Shown here: positions 1-8,569 of the stretch, in pieces | Layout of the letters: each line of letters opens with the position of its first letter | Numbering within the stretch: the stretch's first letter is position 1 | Source of the DNA: Collinsella aerofaciens | GTDB taxonomy: Bacteria; Actinomycetota; Coriobacteriia; Coriobacteriales; Coriobacteriaceae | Reading direction: 5' to 3' | DNA length: 17,920 nucleotides | Assembly (NCBI GenBank): GCA_008671285.1 | Contig: RPYR01000210.1 | Span: 1-17,920, forward strand | Notes under the pieces: generated by a model | The model's database searches: none | What the model was told of the DNA's origin: nothing | Seen by the model: only the letters and a program-made list of their open reading frames with translations | Made by a program: the position numbers and the translations under genes

Positions 1-1
1 C

Positions 2-3000
2 GACGGCACCTACTCCTACACGACCGCTCAGGGCAAAACCAAGAGTGGGCACTTTACCGTCGACAATGAAGTCGTGGCGGCTGCGCGGTGGCTCCACGAC
101 AACGCAAAATCAGGAAGCATCAAAGCCGCTCCGCACCGCGCGCGGCGCTATTTAGGAACCGTATCGGGCGGCAGCAAGCGTCAAGACATGCTCTACGTGC
201 TCCCGGCCGTCTCCGCATCCTTCCAAAAACAGTCAGCCAACGCCGCCATCACGAGCGAAAACGATACCTACAGGCTCGACGGAGCGAGGTTCGACATCTA
301 TGAGAGCGCCGGCGACAAGCGTGTCGGCAGCATCCAGATGGACAGCAGCGGTCGCGCACAGGCGACACTTTTGCCCAATACGGCATATTATCTGGTCGAA
401 ACCAAAGCTCCAGCGGGTTATATCCCCAGGAGTGACCGCATCGCCTTTTCCACCGGCAATGACGGCGGGAATGTCGTCATCGATGAGCAGCCCGGTACCA
501 TTACCCTGCGCATCGCAAAGGTCGATGCCGCGACAGGGGCAGGTCCTCAAGTCGGCGCGTCACTTGCCGGCGCTGAGTTCACCTGCGTCTCACAGTCTAC
601 CCCGGGCTGGTCGCACACCCTCACGACGGATGAGGACGGCCGGGCAACACTTACCGACATCCCCCTGGGCACCTTTACCATCTATGAGTCAAGAGCTCCC
701 GAGGGCTATCTGCCCTCCGATGAAACCTGGAGCTACACCATCGGTGCCGATCAGCTCGGAGACGCGGGCGTCGTTGAGCTCGAGCGCCGCATCCCCAACA
801 TCCCCATCGCTTTTGACCTGGAAATTTCAATGTTCAAGGACTGCGGTAATAGTGACGAATCTGGTGTAGAGCAGCCGGCGGAAAGCGTGGTCTTTGAAGT
901 GGTAAGCAACACTTCGCAGCAAGTTGTTGGAACGCTGACCACCAATATCTACGGTTTCGCATCGACCAAAGACCAGGCTGGAGCATGGTTTGGCGCAGGA
1001 AAGCGCCCCGATGGCGTCAGCGGAACCATACCGTATGACCGTGCCGGCTACACCATTCGTGAGGTTGTCGACACTGTGCCCGACGGCTTTAAGCAGGCAG
1101 GGGAATGGACTATCACGGCAGAGCAGATCACGGACGGCGCAGAGCTTCAGTACATCGTAGACAACCACGCCCTGTCGACACATCTTCAAATCGTGAAGCG
1201 CGATGCTCAGACCGGCAACGCTGTACCACGTGCCGGGTTCACCTTTCAGTTGCTCAATGGCGACCGTGAGCCCATCTCGCAAACATCCTGGCATCCCGCC
1301 CATACCGTTATGAATACCTTTGCGACCGATGAAACCGGTACCGTCACCCTGCCCGAATCGCTTAACCCGGGCACGTATTACATACGAGAGACTTCCGCCA
1401 AGGAACCGTATCTTGTTGATGAAGATCTGGAGATAACGATTCCCGCCGACATGAACTTAACGCCCGTCGCGGTCGCCTCGTTTTACGACGACGCGGCAAC
1501 AGGAAGCATCGAGATCGTCAAGAACGATGCCGTAGGTGGGCGCGCCCTTGCCGGTGCTGTTTTTGATATCCGTGCCGTGGGCGATATCGTGCGCCCCGAC
1601 GGCAGCATTGCTGCCCTGGACGGCGAGACTGTCGCCACCATCACGACCGACGAACGGGGATTTGCGTGCGCAAATCATCTTTCGCTGGGGTGCGGAACCG
1701 CCACCTATGAGGTAATCGAGGTGCAGGCACCCGAAGGTTACCTGCTCGACCAAAGCGTCCACACCGTCGAGCTGTCGTATGCCGGTCAGGAAACACCCGT
1801 GATCGATGCGCACCTCGACGTTTCTAACGACTACACCAAAATCGACATCTCCAAAGTCGATTTGACCGGCAAACAAGAAGTAGATGGCGCCCGGCTCTCC
1901 CTCCACGGTGCCGACGGAACCGAAATAGACGCTTGGACCTCCTCTGACAAACCGCATCGCATCGAGCATCTTTTGCCCGGCACCTACACCCTGCGCGAAG
2001 TGATGCCCCCGCGCACTTACGACCTTGCCGAAGACATGACGTTTGAAATTAAGGCCACAGGAGAAGTGCAGACGGTAGCCATGAAGGACGCACCCATCGA
2101 GATCGAGGGCAAAGTCGACAAGCGGCAAGAGATCGCCCGCCCTATCGGTAAGGGTCTCGTCGCCAACGGCGATGGCAAAAACCGAGCCGTGGCACAATCC
2201 GATGCGGACGGCTCCTTCTCTTATACGCTCGATGCTAAAAATGAGTCGAATACCTGGGTTGATGAATTCACCATCACTGACGATCTCGAATGCGCCAAGG
2301 AAGGCACTGCCAAACTCATCGCCATCGAAACCCCTGTCGCGACCGGGGACATCGACGGTCTTTGCAACGTGTGGTATCGAACGTCTCCAGTGGGAAGTAT
2401 CGATACGGGCGAACAGACCAATGCAACGCTCAGCGACGGGCATGACAACCCCTGGCTCGAAACGGACGAGGTCAAAAAGCTCCTAGGTGACGATTTGCGC
2501 ATGGTCGATTACGGCGATTGGCATCTTTGGAAAGCCGATATCCCAACAACGGAGTCGGTCACCCTCGAGGCAAAAGAGCTCGCTCTTTTGGACGATACCG
2601 CCGTCACGGGCATTCGTCTTGAGTACGGGGTCGTATCGGCCGACTTCACGACAAGAGGCGCTGCAGAATCTTGGACCCGCGAGGACCTCAAAGACGAGCA
2701 TGACGACCTTGATGATGTGAGCGCCGTCCTTGACTCGGATATTCACGGTGCCGTCATCCATATGCAGGCCGCGTCGTCTTACACGCCTCAGACCGCACTC
2801 GCCAACAGCGCTCGCGTTGACCTCTGTCGCAATGGCGGCGGTAGCAACCTTGAATCACATGACGAGGATCGCGTCATCCAGCGATGCGCCATGCCGCAAG
2901 ATTTACCGGCAACGGGCTCCCTTCCCATTGCCGCCTGCCTCACCGCCTTCGTGACCTCCGGCGCCGCGGCAATCTGGTTTGCCCATCTAAAGCTGGCGTC

Positions 3001-3013
3001 AAAACGTCGCTGA
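2..3013 (+). CDS. LPXTG-anchored SpaA/Cna-B-repeat surface protein (5' end outside window)
   Basis: The reading frame is open from base 2, so the GTG at 74 is not a credible start and the signal peptide lies outside the window. Numbering from the GTG at 74, six SpaA/Cna-B-like beta domains are seen, each ending in an E-box (YxxxE): glutamates near residues 109, 205, 330, 439, 549 and 642. Lysines at the expected domain starts (52, 149, 375, 483, 594; a less clear one at 255) fit Lys-Asn/Asp isopeptide cross-links. Residues about 676-925 form a different domain resembling isopeptide-forming fimbrial modules. The C-terminus is a sorting signal: LPATG (residues 944-948, bases 2903-2917), a hydrophobic span, then KLASKRR. 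Known for the family: sortase links the LPXTG threonine to peptidoglycan or to a pilus. Role as adhesin or pilin subunit is inferred. No sortase gene is in the window. Confidence 0.9.
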   Translation, partial: DGTYSYTTAQGKTKSGHFTVDNEVVAAARWLHDNAKSGSIKAAPHRARRYLGTVSGGSKRQDMLYVLPAVSASFQKQSANAAITSENDTYRLDGARFDIYESAGDKRVGSIQMDSSGRAQATLLPNTAYYLVETKAPAGYIPRSDRIAFSTGNDGGNVVIDEQPGTITLRIAKVDAATGAGPQVGASLAGAEFTCVSQSTPGWSHTLTTDEDGRATLTDIPLGTFTIYESRAPEGYLPSDETWSYTIGADQLGDAGVVELERRIPNIPIAFDLEISMFKDCGNSDESGVEQPAESVVFEVVSNTSQQVVGTLTTNIYGFASTKDQAGAWFGAGKRPDGVSGTIPYDRAGYTIREVVDTVPDGFKQAGEWTITAEQITDGAELQYIVDNHALSTHLQIVKRDAQTGNAVPRAGFTFQLLNGDREPISQTSWHPAHTVMNTFATDETGTVTLPESLNPGTYYIRETSAKEPYLVDEDLEITIPADMNLTPVAVASFYDDAATGSIEIVKNDAVGGRALAGAVFDIRAVGDIVRPDGSIAALDGETVATITTDERGFACANHLSLGCGTATYEVIEVQAPEGYLLDQSVHTVELSYAGQETPVIDAHLDVSNDYTKIDISKVDLTGKQEVDGARLSLHGADGTEIDAWTSSDKPHRIEHLLPGTYTLREVMPPRTYDLAEDMTFEIKATGEVQTVAMKDAPIEIEGKVDKRQEIARPIGKGLVANGDGKNRAVAQSDADGSFSYTLDAKNESNTWVDEFTITDDLECAKEGTAKLIAIETPVATGDIDGLCNVWYRTSPVGSIDTGEQTNATLSDGHDNPWLETDEVKKLLGDDLRMVDYGDWHLWKADIPTTESVTLEAKELALLDDTAVTGIRLEYGVVSADFTTRGAAESWTREDLKDEHDDLDDVSAVLDSDIHGAVIHMQAASSYTPQTALANSARVDLCRNGGGSNLESHDEDRVIQRCAMPQDLPATGSLPIAACLTAFVTSGAAAIWFAHLKLASKRR

Positions 3014-3023
3014 CGCAATAAAA

Positions 3024-3055
3024 AAGAGGCGAGCCCGTCTCCCGGCTCGCCTCTT
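3024..3055. terminator. Bidirectional intrinsic terminator
   Basis: A 12-bp stem (3024-3035 with 3044-3055, core GAGGCGAGCC/GGCTCGCCTC) with an 8-nt loop begins 11 bases after the stop of the surface-protein gene. It is preceded by an A-run on the plus strand, which becomes a T-run for minus-strand transcription. It sits between two convergent genes and should terminate both. Confidence 0.85.
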
Positions 3056-3075
3056 ATTCGTTCGTGGCGAAATGG

Positions 3076-3294
3076 CTATTCCCCAGATGCAGACCCACCG
3101 TCGATGAGCGCTTGATCGGACTCGGAGATGCCATCGGCTCCCAAACTCTGCTCGTGCTCCACTTCTTCGCTAATCGTGGACTCAGGCGTTGAGCCTTTAA
3201 CGCCCACGATATACGCGGCCCCGAAACCAAGGACAATGGCGATCAGGGCCAAGATGAGATAGACGGGCCAGTGGCGCTTGATGTACGAAAACAC
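3076..3294 (-). CDS. Small single-span membrane protein, 72 aa, unknown function
   Basis: The start is GTG at 3294, supported by an AAGGAG ribosome site 5 nt upstream. Residues 1-9 are basic (YIKRHW), residues about 10-31 form one transmembrane helix, and residues 32-72 are an acidic, Ser/Glu/Asp-rich hydrophilic tail. It has no lipobox, no cysteine and no recognised domain. It lies 21 bp downstream of the M28-like membrane protein on the same strand and is probably its operon partner; the terminator at 3024-3055 closes the unit. The basic N-terminus followed by a single helix suggests that the acidic tail is outside the membrane, by the positive-inside rule (inference). I do not recognise the family. 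Confidence 0.75.
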   Translation of the reverse strand: MFSYIKRHWPVYLILALIAIVLGFGAAYIVGVKGSTPESTISEEVEHEQSLGADGISESDQALIDGGSASGE

Positions 3295-3315
3295 GCAGAC
3301 TCCTTATAGGTCAAC

Positions 3316-6300
3316 CTACGAACGACGAATGACCTCGGTCACGACCTCGGACACCGTAGCGATATTTGTCGGATTGACGTTGTACGGCAGATCGTCCTCA
3401 GTGTGAGCGCATGCCAAACGTGGGCCGTCGACGCCGGCAATGGTAAGGGCGCGTCGGCTTGCCTCGAGAGCAGCATAGGCATCGGTCTTGGCATAGGGCA
3501 TCTCAAATGCACCGCAATCGACATGGAACGACTTGCACACCTTGTTGACCAAGTTCATGATGCGTCGGTCACCCTTGAGCAGCTGCTGCTCGCCCTCGAC
3601 CGTCACGACCGAAAGCCTACCGGCACCAATGGACTCAAGGTTGATAAAGAACACGCCACGGAGCTTGTCGCGATGCGCGGCCAGGAACGCCTTCATGCCG
3701 GCGCCGTCGCAATCGGAAGCGCCTGTAGCCACAAACCAGATGTCGTGGCCAAGCAGCTCGTCATCGCCCATGGAGGCAACGGCAGCGAGCATATCCTCGG
3801 CGGAAGCTCCATCGGAAGACGTGGCACCGCCCTTCCAGCCGTCGTCGTCATCCTCGAAGTTATCCCACGAGCCGATACCGCGACCAGACTTCTTGGCGTC
3901 GTAATCATCCTCGACACCAAGCCAATCGCTCATGCTGTCCTGCTCGTTTTTCTTTTTGCGACCGAACAGACCGCCCAAGCCGCGCTTTTGCGGCTTGGCG
4001 GCCGGAGCGGCAGGAGCCGAGATAGTCTCAAGCGGCTGAACATCCGAGCTGACCGGCATGGGGGGAACAACCGGAGCCGATGTGGGCTCGGGCCCCTGTG
4101 CCGTCGCGAAGGGATCGTTAACCTGAGCCGAAGGGTCGGGAAGGTCGAACAGCGAGGTGCGCGAGGCGACATTGGCCTGCTGCATCGAAGGCATCGAGGG
4201 ATCGGGGACCGAGGCCAGCGGAGACGCAGAGGGCATGGGAGCCGGCGCGGATGCCGGGTCGGGAACGTTCATGTTCGGGCGCGGCGACGCCTGAGACGAG
4301 ATTTGAGCCATCAGAGCATCGACCGTCTCGGCCTGCGACGGAGCAGCATTGGCAACCGTGGCGCCGGGATCACTCGGCGCGGGCATGGTGAAGATCTGCG
4401 TAGAGTAGGGCCTCGACTCATCCGCCTGCGGAGCTTCGGGGGCCACGGGCTCAGGCTCTTGCTCGGAGCTGTCCGCAGCGACCTGTTCCGCCACAGATTG
4501 ATCCTCGACCGTATCGGGCGCAGCGGGCTCGTCCTCGACAGGAGCGGAAAGGAGCTCGGCGATAGCGGTGCCCTGCTTCTCAAACGTCATCGTGGCATCA
4601 AACGACACAGTGCTGTCGACCGGCTGTTGGGTTTCGAAAGTCGCCGTCTCCCCGGCAACATCCGCAGGCGAAGGCTGCGGCGCCTCGAAAGACGTCGTGG
4701 CGTCGGCAACATCAACAGATACCGGCTGCTCGGCGTCGTTTTGCTCAAATTCCTGTGCCGCGCGCTCGCGCTCGGCCTCGGCCGCCTGTTGCTGGGCTGC
4801 AGCCTCGCGCTCGGCTGCCTCGCGGGCAGCGGCGCGCTTTTCCTCAAAGTCGTCAACGAGTTTCTTGCCCTTTTCGAATGCCCCCTTAAAGAAATGGGAG
4901 GCGCTGGCACCGATCGAAGAAAACGCGGAAGCGATATCGGCATGGGGCGTCGTCACCGGAAGCTCGGCAGAAAAATCGGTGTCGCTCTCGTAGGACACAC
5001 GCTGCGGATACGCATCGTAGTCGTCCTCGGTATTATCGAGCTCCTCGGGCGCCGGGGCAGGCGCCATGACGTCCAGACCGGCTGCGGGATCGATAGCAGT
5101 CTCCGCATCGGCTTCCGTCTCGACGGCATTGGCCTCATCGGGCTGCGCAGCCACGACCGGATCGGGCTGGGGCGCGGGCTCGAACGTCGGCTCCTCGCCC
5201 TCTTCGTAATCGAGCGTACAGGACTCGGGAAGCATTCCCAGGGCACGGATGGCATCCGAGCCAAACCGGATGTTGCCGGCGGCATTGCGATAAAGCTTGG
5301 GCTCGGGCTCGGCCTGCTCGGCCGCGGCAGGCTCCTCTGCCGACTCGGCAGCGGACTCGTCTGCAACGGGCTCCTCGGCCGACTCGGCAGCGGACTCGTC
5401 TGCAACGGGCTCCTCGGCCGGAATATCTTGGACCTGGGACTCGGGTGCAATGACGCCAATCAGGGTCTCGTCGGCAGAAGCACCTTCGAATCCATCGATT
5501 TGCTCATCAAAAGCCTCGCCCTGCTCACCCTCGGGAGCGACCGGCTGGCCATACTCATCCTCGGTATAGGCAGGCTCTTCGTACTCGATGGTATTGCCGT
5601 AATCATTTTGCTGCTGGGCTGCGGCGTACTCGGCTGCCGCGCGCGCCATCTCCTCGGCGCGACGCTTCTGCTCGCCAAAATACGTGTCAAACGGAATATC
5701 GTCAGGGAACTCGTTCTCGCCCTGATAGGGGGCGACGTTATCCATGACACCCAGCATGGCGGCAACAGAGGACTTGTTGCAAACCGAGCCGGACGTGTAG
5801 GGAAGGACAAAACGATTGGAAATGATATTGGCGGCATTGGCGAGCGCCACGAGGGAGGCAAGGATCGCGACAATCCACAGCAGGACCTTCAACGCGCCGG
5901 GAAGCGGCAAGATGCGCAGGATGGCAATAGCCGCGGGAGCAATCGTGGCAATCGGGAGCAATTTGGCGATCAGCGCTCGGTACGGCGCATAGGGCTCGCG
6001 AGCGAGCAGTTCGGCGCGCGGGGAGTCATAGTGCGCGACGACGACAACCGGGCGATTGCGCGGAGAGGCAAGCGGACCAGAGGCCTTGTGATAGGCGATG
6101 ACATTTTGGCTCACGCCCGTCTTGCCCAGGCGCGAGATCACGGGGCGCCCGGTTCGCTCGAGCACATAGAGCACGGCTCCGACAATGGCCAACAGGGTGC
6201 CGACTAAGCCGATACCGCCACCGATGCCCATAAGCAGGGCACCGGCAAATGCCAGAATGCCCGTAACGGCAAACGCCATCCTGCTCGGCGCGGGAGCATT

Positions 6301-6444
6301 AAACTCCTGCACCTCGGGATCAAAGCCGTGGTTGCGGAAAATTTGAGCGATATCCTCGGCAGCCAAGCGCTCTTCTTCGCTGCATGCCGGCGTAATGCCG
6401 GTGTTCTGCAGCAGGTGGTTAATATAGTTCTGGGTGTTCGCCAT
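3316..6444 (-). CDS. M28-like membrane protein with long acidic insertion; metal-site residues altered
   Basis: The frame is open from 6594, but the ATG at 6444 (MANTQNYINH, with GGAG 5 nt upstream) is the likely start, giving 1042 aa; the upstream extension looks like non-coding sequence. The N-terminal region and the extreme C-terminus together resemble a zinc aminopeptidase (M28) fold: VVVVAHYDS (H138, D140), a VCNKSSVAAML segment (221-231) where M28 enzymes have the metal-bridging DNxSG motif, FVATGASD (904-911) in place of the usual Glu-Glu pair, NLES (935-938) where NLD is usual, and AHTEDD (H1014). Hydrophobic spans lie near 57-75, 78-95, 158-178 and 183-203, two of them inside the fold. 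Residues about 240-890 are low-complexity, Glu/Ala/Pro-rich and probably disordered, with a 13-residue tandem repeat. Peptidase activity is doubtful; the fold assignment is moderately sure. Confidence 0.8.
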   Translation of the reverse strand: MANTQNYINHLLQNTGITPACSEEERLAAEDIAQIFRNHGFDPEVQEFNAPAPSRMAFAVTGILAFAGALLMGIGGGIGLVGTLLAIVGAVLYVLERTGRPVISRLGKTGVSQNVIAYHKASGPLASPRNRPVVVVAHYDSPRAELLAREPYAPYRALIAKLLPIATIAPAAIAILRILPLPGALKVLLWIVAILASLVALANAANIISNRFVLPYTSGSVCNKSSVAAMLGVMDNVAPYQGENEFPDDIPFDTYFGEQKRRAEEMARAAAEYAAAQQQNDYGNTIEYEEPAYTEDEYGQPVAPEGEQGEAFDEQIDGFEGASADETLIGVIAPESQVQDIPAEEPVADESAAESAEEPVADESAAESAEEPAAAEQAEPEPKLYRNAAGNIRFGSDAIRALGMLPESCTLDYEEGEEPTFEPAPQPDPVVAAQPDEANAVETEADAETAIDPAAGLDVMAPAPAPEELDNTEDDYDAYPQRVSYESDTDFSAELPVTTPHADIASAFSSIGASASHFFKGAFEKGKKLVDDFEEKRAAAREAAEREAAAQQQAAEAERERAAQEFEQNDAEQPVSVDVADATTSFEAPQPSPADVAGETATFETQQPVDSTVSFDATMTFEKQGTAIAELLSAPVEDEPAAPDTVEDQSVAEQVAADSSEQEPEPVAPEAPQADESRPYSTQIFTMPAPSDPGATVANAAPSQAETVDALMAQISSQASPRPNMNVPDPASAPAPMPSASPLASVPDPSMPSMQQANVASRTSLFDLPDPSAQVNDPFATAQGPEPTSAPVVPPMPVSSDVQPLETISAPAAPAAKPQKRGLGGLFGRKKKNEQDSMSDWLGVEDDYDAKKSGRGIGSWDNFEDDDDGWKGGATSSDGASAEDMLAAVASMGDDELLGHDIWFVATGASDCDGAGMKAFLAAHRDKLRGVFFINLESIGAGRLSVVTVEGEQQLLKGDRRIMNLVNKVCKSFHVDCGAFEMPYAKTDAYAALEASRRALTIAGVDGPRLACAHTEDDLPYNVNPTNIATVSEVVTEVIRRS
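5339..5416. repeat. 39-bp tandem direct repeat, two exact copies, in frame
   Basis: Copies at 5339-5377 and 5378-5416 are identical. On the coding (minus) strand they encode two copies of the 13-residue unit EEPVADESAAESA in the acidic linker of the M28-like protein. A degenerate third unit begins next to them. Because the unit is a multiple of three, copy-number change by slippage would keep the frame. Confidence 0.9.
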
Positions 6445-6642
6445 GTGCGCTCCACATCCATAATCCGACAAATAGGCCCAATGTATGCACATTAGAACCG
6501 TATATAGTCGAAAGTATACCCCGAGCGAGCGCAAACGACCGAATACGGGCCATCTTAACGCCCCGAGCGGACAAGGATATAGCCTAATCTCCATATCGGA
6601 CTAAAATCATGGCAGCAAACCACCTTCTCATGCGAGGACGCT
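6445..6642. promoter_or_regulatory. Divergent intergenic region, M28-like gene versus WYL regulator pair
   Basis: This 198-bp spacer holds no convincing gene and must contain promoters in both directions. Candidate -10 elements are TAAAAT at 6602-6607 (plus strand, toward the WYL genes) and TATACT at 6513-6518 (minus strand). Neither has a good -35 box at the right distance, so the assignments are weak. A short inverted repeat AATGT/ACATT lies at 6480-6493. Confidence 0.4.
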
Positions 6643-7665
6643 ATGACGGCAAGCGACGCGACCGCGACAATTAAAAAGGGAAGTTCGGAGCCCGGTTTCG
6701 ATAAAACGGCTCAGCGCATCCTCAATCTTTTCTTTGTGCTCAACAGCTCCCCCGAACCGCTGACGACCGAGCAGATCGTCTTGGATTCTGACCTGGGATA
6801 TGGCTCGGGCAACATCGACTCGGATAAGCGCAAGTTTCGACGCGATCGTGACAAGCTGCTCGAACGCGGCATCTTAATCAAGGAGGTTCGCCCCACCGGC
6901 GCGCAGGAGACCGAGGAAAGCTCGTGGACAATCGACCGCGAGCACACGTTTGCGGCAGGCGGCCTCATTACCGCAGACGACGCCGATATCCTGCTCAACG
7001 CCATCGACCAGACACTAGCGGCCGGCTCATCCACTTTTGCCGCACCGCTTGCCGATATTCGCTCCAAGATTGCCTATCTCACCGGTAGGACGACGGTGGA
7101 CGAAGCACCAATCCGCCGCTCTCCCACCGTCGATGCGGTATGGAGCGCCTTTGCCGAGCGATGCGCGCTGCGATTTTTATATCAGAACGGACGCGGCGAG
7201 CAGAAAGAACGTACCGTCTGTGTCTACGGCATGTTCGAACGCGAGGGCGTGGCGTACTTCTGCGGCCTCGACAATGTCACCGACGACATCAGGACATTCC
7301 GCTGCGACCGTATCGTTCGCGCATGGCGTCCTTCGAAGGCCTACGCCATCCCTGCGGACTTCAATCTCAACGACTATCTGTTCTTTGAATTCGATTTCGC
7401 CGACCGACCGCCCGTTGCAGCCACGTTCTCGTTCGGTCCTCAGACGCAGATCGATATGATCAACGGCCTCACGCGCGGGCGAGGTGAGCTCGCACCCACC
7501 GATGCGGGATGGACCTGGCCCGTTGCCGTGCGTGCCCTTGAAGCCGCCGCCTCATTTTGCATGGCCCACGCCATGGACGGCATGAGGCCCATGGCCCCCA
7601 AATCGCTCAAGCAGGCGTGGAACCACCTCATAGAAAGGACGGTGCACGAGCATGCCCGTGCGTAA
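6643..7665 (+). CDS. WYL-domain transcriptional regulator, PafB-like (first of pair)
   Basis: A 340-aa protein starting at ATG 6643 with a weak GAGGA ribosome site 5 nt upstream. Residues about 20-100 look like a winged helix-turn-helix (KTAQRILNLFFVL, then a basic segment DKRKFRRDRDKLLERG). Residues about 165-230 are a WYL ligand domain: the usual WYL core is replaced by VAYFCGLD (203-210), but the following RTFRCDRI (218-225) keeps the family pattern. It overlaps the next WYL gene by 14 bp, which is the actinobacterial pafB-pafC arrangement. In mycobacteria PafBC acts as a heteromeric activator of the LexA-independent DNA-damage response. That this pair does the same is inference; in its favour is only the gene order and an exonuclease-helicase gene lying downstream on the opposite strand. 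Confidence 0.85.
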   Translation: MTASDATATIKKGSSEPGFDKTAQRILNLFFVLNSSPEPLTTEQIVLDSDLGYGSGNIDSDKRKFRRDRDKLLERGILIKEVRPTGAQETEESSWTIDREHTFAAGGLITADDADILLNAIDQTLAAGSSTFAAPLADIRSKIAYLTGRTTVDEAPIRRSPTVDAVWSAFAERCALRFLYQNGRGEQKERTVCVYGMFEREGVAYFCGLDNVTDDIRTFRCDRIVRAWRPSKAYAIPADFNLNDYLFFEFDFADRPPVAATFSFGPQTQIDMINGLTRGRGELAPTDAGWTWPVAVRALEAAASFCMAHAMDGMRPMAPKSLKQAWNHLIERTVHEHARA

Positions 7666-8569
7666 ACTCACCAGCGAGCAGAGACTCTCGCGCGCCATCG
7701 ACATCATGGAGGCCCTCTACGCCGCCGGCGATGGCGGCATGACACGAACCGAGATTTGCAGCCGCTTTGACATCACGGGGGCGTCGCTCGACGAGATTCT
7801 CGAGATCGTCTCGACGCTCGCGGACCGAGAATCGGGCGCGCGCATCATCTGCGAATGCCGCGGCGAGCGCGTGGCCCTCACTGGTGACGCCGGGCGCGTG
7901 CTACCGTTGCGCCTGAGTGCCGCCGAGGGCGCCGTGCTCAACCATGAACTTGAATCGTTGGGGATCGAGCCGCAGACGGCAGCTCGGATTCGACATGCCC
8001 TTCTGCCCGAAGAGCTCGGCTATAACCAGCGCGTCTTTGACACCGTCAACCACGGGTCGCACTGGCAGCAGCTGAGCTGCGCCATTCAGGACGGTGTTCG
8101 TTGCCGCATCTCGTATCGCTCGATGGACGATGCGCGGCCACGCGAGCGTCTGGTCGACCCCTTGCGCATTACGGCAAACGGCGACCAAACATACCTGATT
8201 GCCTGGGACATCGCGATCGATGAGCAGCGCACCTATCGCATGGATAAAATCGAGGGACTCACCTTGACGGAAGACTCCGTCGTGCCTCACACACCGGGCG
8301 TCGCATCCCTCCACGATTCCCTTGCCCGGACGCAGCGTAGCGCAAAGCTCTTGATGCCATTCGATATGGCGGAGCATCTGGACTGGGCCGGCATCACCCT
8401 AATCGAGCGCAGCGGGGCAGACATGGCAACGGTAACCGTGCATTACGGCTCCGAGCGTTGGCTACTGAGCCAGGTAATCGCAGCGGGCGGAGCCATCCGC
8501 ATCTTGGATGACCCCGCCCTGTCAAAGCGTCTGTGCGATATGGCAAAAACCCTCGTCTGTCCGCTTTAG
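7652..8569 (+). CDS. WYL-domain transcriptional regulator, PafC-like (second of pair)
   Basis: A 305-aa protein starting at ATG 7652, inside the end of the preceding gene, so translation is probably coupled. Residues about 10-75 form a helix-turn-helix module (RLSRAIDIMEALYAAG, then TRTEICSRFDI). Residues about 145-205 are a WYL domain with a more typical core, GDQTYLIAWD (177-186), and the downstream RTYRMDKI (193-200). WYL domains bind nucleic acid or other negatively charged ligands and control DNA binding. Its stop codon (8567-8569) overlaps the stop codon of the convergent helicase gene, leaving no room for a terminator between them. It is expected to act as a dimer or pseudo-dimer with its upstream neighbour. 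Confidence 0.85.
   Translation: MPVRKLTSEQRLSRAIDIMEALYAAGDGGMTRTEICSRFDITGASLDEILEIVSTLADRESGARIICECRGERVALTGDAGRVLPLRLSAAEGAVLNHELESLGIEPQTAARIRHALLPEELGYNQRVFDTVNHGSHWQQLSCAIQDGVRCRISYRSMDDARPRERLVDPLRITANGDQTYLIAWDIAIDEQRTYRMDKIEGLTLTEDSVVPHTPGVASLHDSLARTQRSAKLLMPFDMAEHLDWAGITLIERSGADMATVTVHYGSERWLLSQVIAAGGAIRILDDPALSKRLCDMAKTLVCPL

Noticed and set aside
1457..2443. Antisense open frame (328 codons) inside the surface-protein gene
   Set aside because: The plus strand carries clear SpaA domains and an LPATG signal; the reverse frame shows no recognisable features.
3403..6207. Long antisense open frame (934 codons) opposite the M28-like gene
   Set aside because: It is rich in Arg, Gly and Leu with no domain, no ribosome site or conserved motif; it arises from the GC-rich, biased codons of the real minus-strand gene.
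6480..6493. Inverted repeat AATGT-N4-ACATT in the divergent spacer as an operator
   Set aside because: The arms are only 5 bp and such short repeats are common; no second copy was noticed.
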